A DNA stretch of 64,000 nucleotides from Timema cristinae. Lineage: Eukaryota > Arthropoda > Insecta > Phasmatodea > Timematidae. Both the position numbers and the translations under genes were made by a program. Below, piece by piece: positions 58,843 to 64,000 of the stretch (positions within the stretch are counted from its first letter, which is position 1; every line of letters begins with the position of its first letter). The stretch covers positions 51,790,111-51,854,110 of the forward strand of contig JBCFYV010003508.1 in the NCBI GenBank assembly GCA_039000515.1, in the 5' to 3' direction. Under the pieces are notes generated by a model that worked only from the letters and a program-made list of their open reading frames with translations, did not search any database and was not told where the DNA came from.

Positions 58843-60973
58843 GAACGTGTTCATTTAGGCAGGAAGCAAGGCTTAGTAGACCAGGACAACATAGTGACAA
58901 AGGTCATAAGGAAGTATCAGTGAATGTGTTCATTTAGGCAGGAAGCAAGGCTTAGTAGACCAGGACAACATATTGACAAAGGTCATAAGGAAGTATCAGT
59001 GAATGTGTTCATTTAGGCAGGAAGCAAGGCTTAGTAGACCAGGACAACATATTGACAAAGGTCATAAGGAAGTATCAGTGAACGTGTTCATTTAGGCAGG
59101 AAGCAAGGCTTAGTAGACCAGGACAACATATTGACAAAGGTCATAAGGAAGTATCAGTGAATGTGTTCATTTAGGCAGGAAGCAAGGCTTAGTAGACCAG
59201 GACAACATATTGACAAAGGTCATAAGGAAGTATCAGTGAACGTGTTCATTTAGGCAGGAAGCAAGGCTTAGTAGACCAGGACAACATAGTGACAAAGGTC
59301 ATAAGGAAGTATCAGTGAATGTGTTCATTTAGGCAGGAAGCAAGGCTTAGTAGACCAGGACAACATATGACAAAGGTCATAAGGAAGTATCAGTGAATGT
59401 GTTCATTTAGGCAGGAAGCAAGGTTTTAGTAGACCAGGACAACATAGTGACAAAGATCATAAGGAAGTATCAGTGAATGTGTTCATTTAGGCAGGAAGCA
59501 AGGTTTAGTAGACCGGACAACATAGTGACAAAGGTCATAAGGAAGTATCAGTGAACGTGTTCATTTAGGCAGGAAGCAAGGCTTAGTAGACCAGGACAAC
59601 ATATTGACAAAGGTCATAAGGAAGTATCAGTGAACGTGTTCATTTAGGCAGGAAGCAAGGCTTAGTAGACCAGGACAACATATGACAAAGGTCATAAGGA
59701 AGTATCAGTGAACGTGTTCATTTAGGCAGGAAGCAAGGCTTAGTAGACCAGGACAACATATGACAAAGGTCATAAGGAAGTATCAGTGAATGTGTTCATT
59801 TAGGCAGGAAGCAAGGCTTAGTAGACCAGGACAACATAGTGACAAAGGTCATAAGGAAGTATCAGTGAATGTGTTCATTTAGGCAGGAAGCAAGGCTTAG
59901 TAGACCAGGACAACATAGTGACAAAGGTCATAAGGAAGTATCAGTGAATGTGTTCATTTAGGCAGGAAGCAAGGCTTAGTAGACCAGGACAACATAGTGA
60001 CAAAGGTCATAAGGAAGTATCAGTGAATGTGTTCATTTAGGCAGGAAGCAAGGCTTAGTAGACCAGGACAACATATTGACAAAGGTCATAAGGAAGTATC
60101 AGTGAATGTGTTCATTTAGGCAGGAAGCAAGGCTTAGTAGACCAGGACAACATAGTGACAAAGGTCATAAGGAAGTATCAGAGAACGTGTTCATTTAGGC
60201 AGGAAGCAAGGCTTAGTAGACCAGGACAACATAGTGACAAAGGTCATAAGGAAGTATCAGTGAACGTGTTCATTTAGGCAGGAAGCAAGGCTTAGTAGAC
60301 CAGGACAACATATGACAAAGGTCATAAGGAATATCAGTGAATGTGTTCATTTAGGCAGGAAGCAAGGTTTAGTAGACCAGGACAACATAGTGACAAAGAT
60401 CATAAGGAAGTATCAGTGAAGTGTTCATTTAGGCAGGAAGCAAGGTTTAGTAGACCAGGACAACATAGTGACAAAGGTCATAAGGAAGTATCAGTGAACG
60501 TGTTCATTTAGGCAGGAAGCAAGGCTTAGTAGACCAGGACAACATATTGACAAAGGTCATAAGGAAGTATCAGTGAACGTGTTCATTTAGGCAGGAAGCA
60601 AGGCTTAGTAGACCAGGACAACATATTGACAAAGGTCATAAGGAAGTATCAGTGAACGTGTTCATTTAGGCAGGAAGCAAGGCTTAGTAGACCAGGACAA
60701 CATAGTGACAAAGGTCATAAGGAAGTATCAGTGAATGTGTTCATTTAGGCAGGAAGCAAGGCTTAGTAGACCAGGACAACATAGTGACAAAGGTCATAAG
60801 GAAGTATCAGTGAATGTGTTCATTTAGGCAGGAAGCAAGGCTTAGTAGACCAGGACAACATAGTGACAAAGGTCATAAGGAAGTATCAGTGAATGTGTTC
60901 ATTTAGGCAGGAAGCAAGGCTTAGTAGACCAGGACAACATAGTGACAAAGGTCATAAGGAAGTATCAGTGAAT
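58843..60973 (+). repeat. 79-bp minisatellite, about 27 units
   Basis: The unit is gaatgtgttcatttaggcag, gaagcaaggcttagtagacc, aggacaacatagtgacaaag, gtcataaggaagtatcagt. Variants are gaacgtg, atattgac, atatgac, aggtttag and caaagatcat. The caaagatcat variant occurs twice, about 12 units apart (59451 and 60393), suggesting block duplication. One frame reads LVDQDNIVTKVIRKYQ, faintly like a LINE RT motif, but I do not rely on it. Confidence 0.95.
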
Positions 60974-62111
60974 TTTGGGAGAACCGTGGAGGTGGGTTTC
61001 TGATATTAGGAAACAGCAAAACATTTAGACTGGAAACTATTCCAGTATTAGATCCACGTCACACGTCACAAATTATACCAAGACGAAAGCATGAGAGGAA
61101 GGTGATAGGTAATGAGGGAGTGTGGGAGGGAGGGTCGAGATATTACTCACTAACTTCTTGTAGTTTGCGAAAATATAAACAGTGGCGGATTGAGAACAGC
61201 GTAGATGGAGATTTATGTGGATAGTTTGACAGGTGACTGTCTTTAATCTAGTATTTATTGTGGACTAGTGTTAATTAGGTAATTATTGTGTAGGTTAAAC
61301 TGTTGTACTTATGGAGAATGCTACATTTTGTTTTGTAAGCTAGCATATGACTGTCATTAAATAGATAAAACAAGTCTATATTCGTTTTGGTAGGATGAGC
61401 CCCTTTTAAAAAATTCAAAAAGATATGTTTGTGGTTAAAACTGATATCATTCTACAATTTTATCAATTTTATTAATTTTGATGGATATATTAATAGTTTC
61501 TATCATTTCTATCAAATGGGACAGCTGAAGATCACATGACTTTATGTATGAATACCTTTATGAACATTACTTAAGTAACTACTGTAAATGTTTAAAAATT
61601 GTCTTCTTATCTAAAAGTGACTGTAGATACGGTGAACGGAAGAATGGGCTGATGACCCAGGACACAAATAGCCCCAATATCTTCCCACAACCATTTTCCA
61701 TACGTCTGTGTCTCACAGGTATAAGAGTCGTTTGTGTCAGGGGGGGGGGTGGAACCTTTTGTGTAATGGTATCAATCAAAGAGTGGCTTTGTGGGACACT
61801 ACCCCTCCACCTTATCCTCATGAACTCCAAACCTAAAGAGTTCCGGGACCTCCCCCTCTTCCGGCAAATGTTTGTGCCTTTAAGCTTCTGGAATAGTTCA
61901 TTTTATCATTTATTTGAGGTATTTAACGTGAACTGTATGAAACAACAGATCTAAAAAAACTATACTACTCCAGATTATATTTGAAGTGGTCACCCCTCAG
62001 ATTGTTTTTATTCTTCTAGGATAAATTTAAAACAGTCCTCACCTGGTTATTTAAATTTTAATTCGATGTTTTTAGAAGCTATTAGAGAGTTACAAATGCC
62101 AATGCCAGCAA
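60974..62111. other. Non-coding stretch
   Basis: Nothing recognised; G run near 61740. Confidence 0.5.
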
Positions 62112-62398
62112 AATTTGTGTTGTATTAAATAACATCATTCTCTTCACAAAGATCCATTCTACGCTTCTATACCGTTACCTTTCGTTTCCCGGAAAATTGT
62201 GATCAACCATTATATGTAGAGTTTTGGATGTATGCACTTTTTTAAACATATTTTAAAATGTTAAAATTTCCCACTCTAAGAAGTCCTAAACTACATATAA
62301 TGGTTGATCATAATTTTCCGGGAAACGAACGGTAACGGTATATTAGCATAGAATGGATCTTTGTGAAGAGAATGATGTTATTTAATACAACACAAATT
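62112..62398. mobile_element. Foldback element with 108-bp arms
   Basis: 62112-62219 and 62291-62398 are inverted copies. They align without gaps over 108 bp with five mismatches by my count, around a 71-bp centre. The ends are aatttgtgttgtattaaata. No coding capacity and no evident target duplication. The very similar arms suggest recent origin or ongoing gene conversion. Confidence 0.88.
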
Positions 62399-62559
62399 GT
62401 GCGCCATTTATAATTTCCTCCGTCCCTTTTTGTTCTTCTACAATAGGACAGCTTTAAACACCTTTGGTTGATGGCTTTTATGAACTTCTGATGGTCTAAT
62501 ATAACGCATTAGTAGGCCCGTTTTAGCATCAACATATTAATTATTATTATTATTATTAT

Positions 62560-64000
62560 TATTTGCTATGTCTTACGACACGTCCATTACTTATGTCAGT
62601 GGACCTATTCAGCTCCCAGAATTGTCTTCTTTCCTTCAAGTCATTCAATATTTCAATCCTCTTCCCTAAGCTCCTCTTTCCCTGAACATTTCCTTCTATG
62701 ACGTCATGCTGAAGACAGTTACTTCTAAGGATGTGTCCAATCCAGCTTTCTTTATATCAAAGGATCACATCCAAAATGGTTCTCTTCGCATCTAATCTTC
62801 TTGGAACCTCTTTCTCACACTGTTTGTCTACCTGATCCTATCAAGTCTTCTTTCTCAAGCACTTCACATCAAAGTTCTCCAAATATTTCTTTTACATCTT
62901 CTTGAGAGTCCAGTTTCTGCTAAATACCGCACGATGCTCCATATGTAGCATTTAATCGTTTCTTCCTCACTACAAACTCAACTTGTTGGTCAATAGTAAT
63001 CTCATTTGTCGAAAGCCTCCTTGGTCATAGTGATCCTTGACCTAATTTACTTTATGCAGTTGCCATCCTTGTCAGTAGATATCCTAGTACTTTAACTGCT
63101 CAGTACTTTCCATCTCCTAGTTTCCAATATTTATTTTAATCATTATAACTTTGAACCACTTAATGTTGATCTTCATGCAATATCTTCTCCATATCTTCAC
63201 CAGATGTTCCATTATTTCCTGTAATTTATCTTTATTTTGGCCAGAAATGCTATATCATCTCCATTTTATTATGTTGATTACACCTTCTCCTATCCTGAAA
63301 TTGCTCCATCCCTCCGAGGCTTCCCTGACCAGTTACTCTCTATACAAGCTGAACATACTGGGTGAGAAACAGAACCCTTGCCTCACGCCTCTTCCCGTCT
63401 ATACACTATTGGTCTCTTCATCATTCAGCATCACCTTCACGTACTGTCCCAGGCACAGGTTTTCAGTCAGCCTTCTGTCTCTCCAGTGATGTCGATCTTC
63501 TTGAGAATTTCCATCAGTTTCCTACACCTAACTATAGATAACGCCTTTTGCTAGTCAATGAAACCATGTAGAATTCTTCCTTAACTTTAAGCACACGCCC
63601 TAAAGTTATTCTCAGCATCCCTATGGCTTCTTTGTTTCCTTTTATGAATCTAAATTGTACATCGCTTATCACATTTTATATTTTATTTTCAATTTTCGCC
63701 TGCTAAGTATTCTTTCCATGGTCTTTCCCCCCGTGGTCACTGCATTTCTTAGCTTGTTTCTTCTTCCTTAGAGCCACCATGGCTATGTCTTGAAAGTCCT
63801 TGTAACAATTACCCTGTTTCAGAGATCTATAATTAGAGGTTTTGTCAGCGCTATTAATCCATTGTTGCCCAGTTTCTTCAGAAGGTCAACTGATATATCG
63901 TCATCTCCAGCAGATTTCCTTCTTCAAATGTCCTTTTTAGATATCCACTTCACTCTTTAAAATACCTGGGACTTTTTTCTTGTCACCTTTTATTTTTTCC
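62560..64000 (-). pseudogene. LINE reverse-transcriptase ORF remnant, runs off the right edge
   Basis: Minus-strand fragments are in order from the right: a fingers block with QFRFIKGNKEAIGMLR-like residues near 63640, GVRQGFCFSPSMFSLY near 63390, DDIAFLAKNKDKLQEIMEHL near 63250, then KYLGNLL-type and ELRKK-type blocks, and the C-terminal IGHILR-type block near 62740. The 57-bp segment is present only once (about 62790-62850), so this is an unamplified relative of the LINE at 3190 and 48226. Many stops and shifts. A (ATT)n tract lies at the 3' side near 62537-62562. Confidence 0.7.

Noticed and set aside
58843..60973. CRISPR-like or satellite-centromere interpretation of the 79-bp array
   Set aside because: No variable spacers. 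At about 27 units inside a presumed intron it is a minisatellite, not a centromeric satellite.
61544..61954. 136-codon plus-strand ORF
   Set aside because: No motif, low-complexity G run inside, no splice or promoter context; consistent with chance.

Overview
This window is eukaryotic, almost certainly insect, genomic DNA. It is AT-rich, intron-like sequence crowded with transposable-element remnants and minisatellites. The only host gene recognised is a SCYL2-type pseudokinase (SCY1-like, HEAT-repeat region) on the minus strand. Its exons are at 57612-57765 (upstream) and 35726-35971 (downstream), and the downstream exon has a second, apparently identical copy at 12145-12390. Everything else appears to lie in very long introns of this gene. 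The insect assignment rests on the wording of the SCYL2 HEAT exon and the mix of I-clade, hAT and errantivirus-like elements; I do not name a species.

Layout. 1-13547 is copy A of a large duplication and ends exactly at a 100-N scaffold gap (13548-13647). 13648-20078 is unique sequence with a 54-bp minisatellite, a probable LTR, several tRNA-derived SINE pieces and the left half of a 42-bp minisatellite. 20079-26304 is a near-complete but inactivated I-clade non-LTR retrotransposon, inserted inside that minisatellite with a 15-bp target duplication and a TAA-repeat tail. 26305-38825 is copy B of the duplication. It matches copy A feature by feature, apart from shorter 57-bp and 47-bp arrays and an extra 1699 bp that completes a ZMYM1-like hAT transposase pseudogene. 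38826-64000 is single-copy: diverged repeats, SINEs, two hAT elements with clear 8-bp target duplications, a THAP-like fragment, a decayed LTR retroelement with an env-like region, LINE 3' remnants, a 79-bp minisatellite and a nearly perfect foldback element.

Main theme. At least three minisatellite families can be traced to the 3' ends of retroelements. The 42-bp unit is the tail of the local tRNA-derived SINE. The 57-bp unit is a 19-codon segment near the C-terminus of a LINE reverse-transcriptase ORF, amplified in frame at three loci. The 47-bp array begins directly at the 3' end of another LINE ORF. A fourth, 40-bp array abuts a LINE C-terminal remnant. Array length differs strongly between the two duplication copies (37 versus about 4 units; 42 versus 14 units), so the arrays are turning over quickly.

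Caveat. Copy A ends at a scaffold gap and its SCYL2 exon is identical to that of copy B. Uncollapsed haplotypes in the assembly are therefore as likely as a real tandem duplication.
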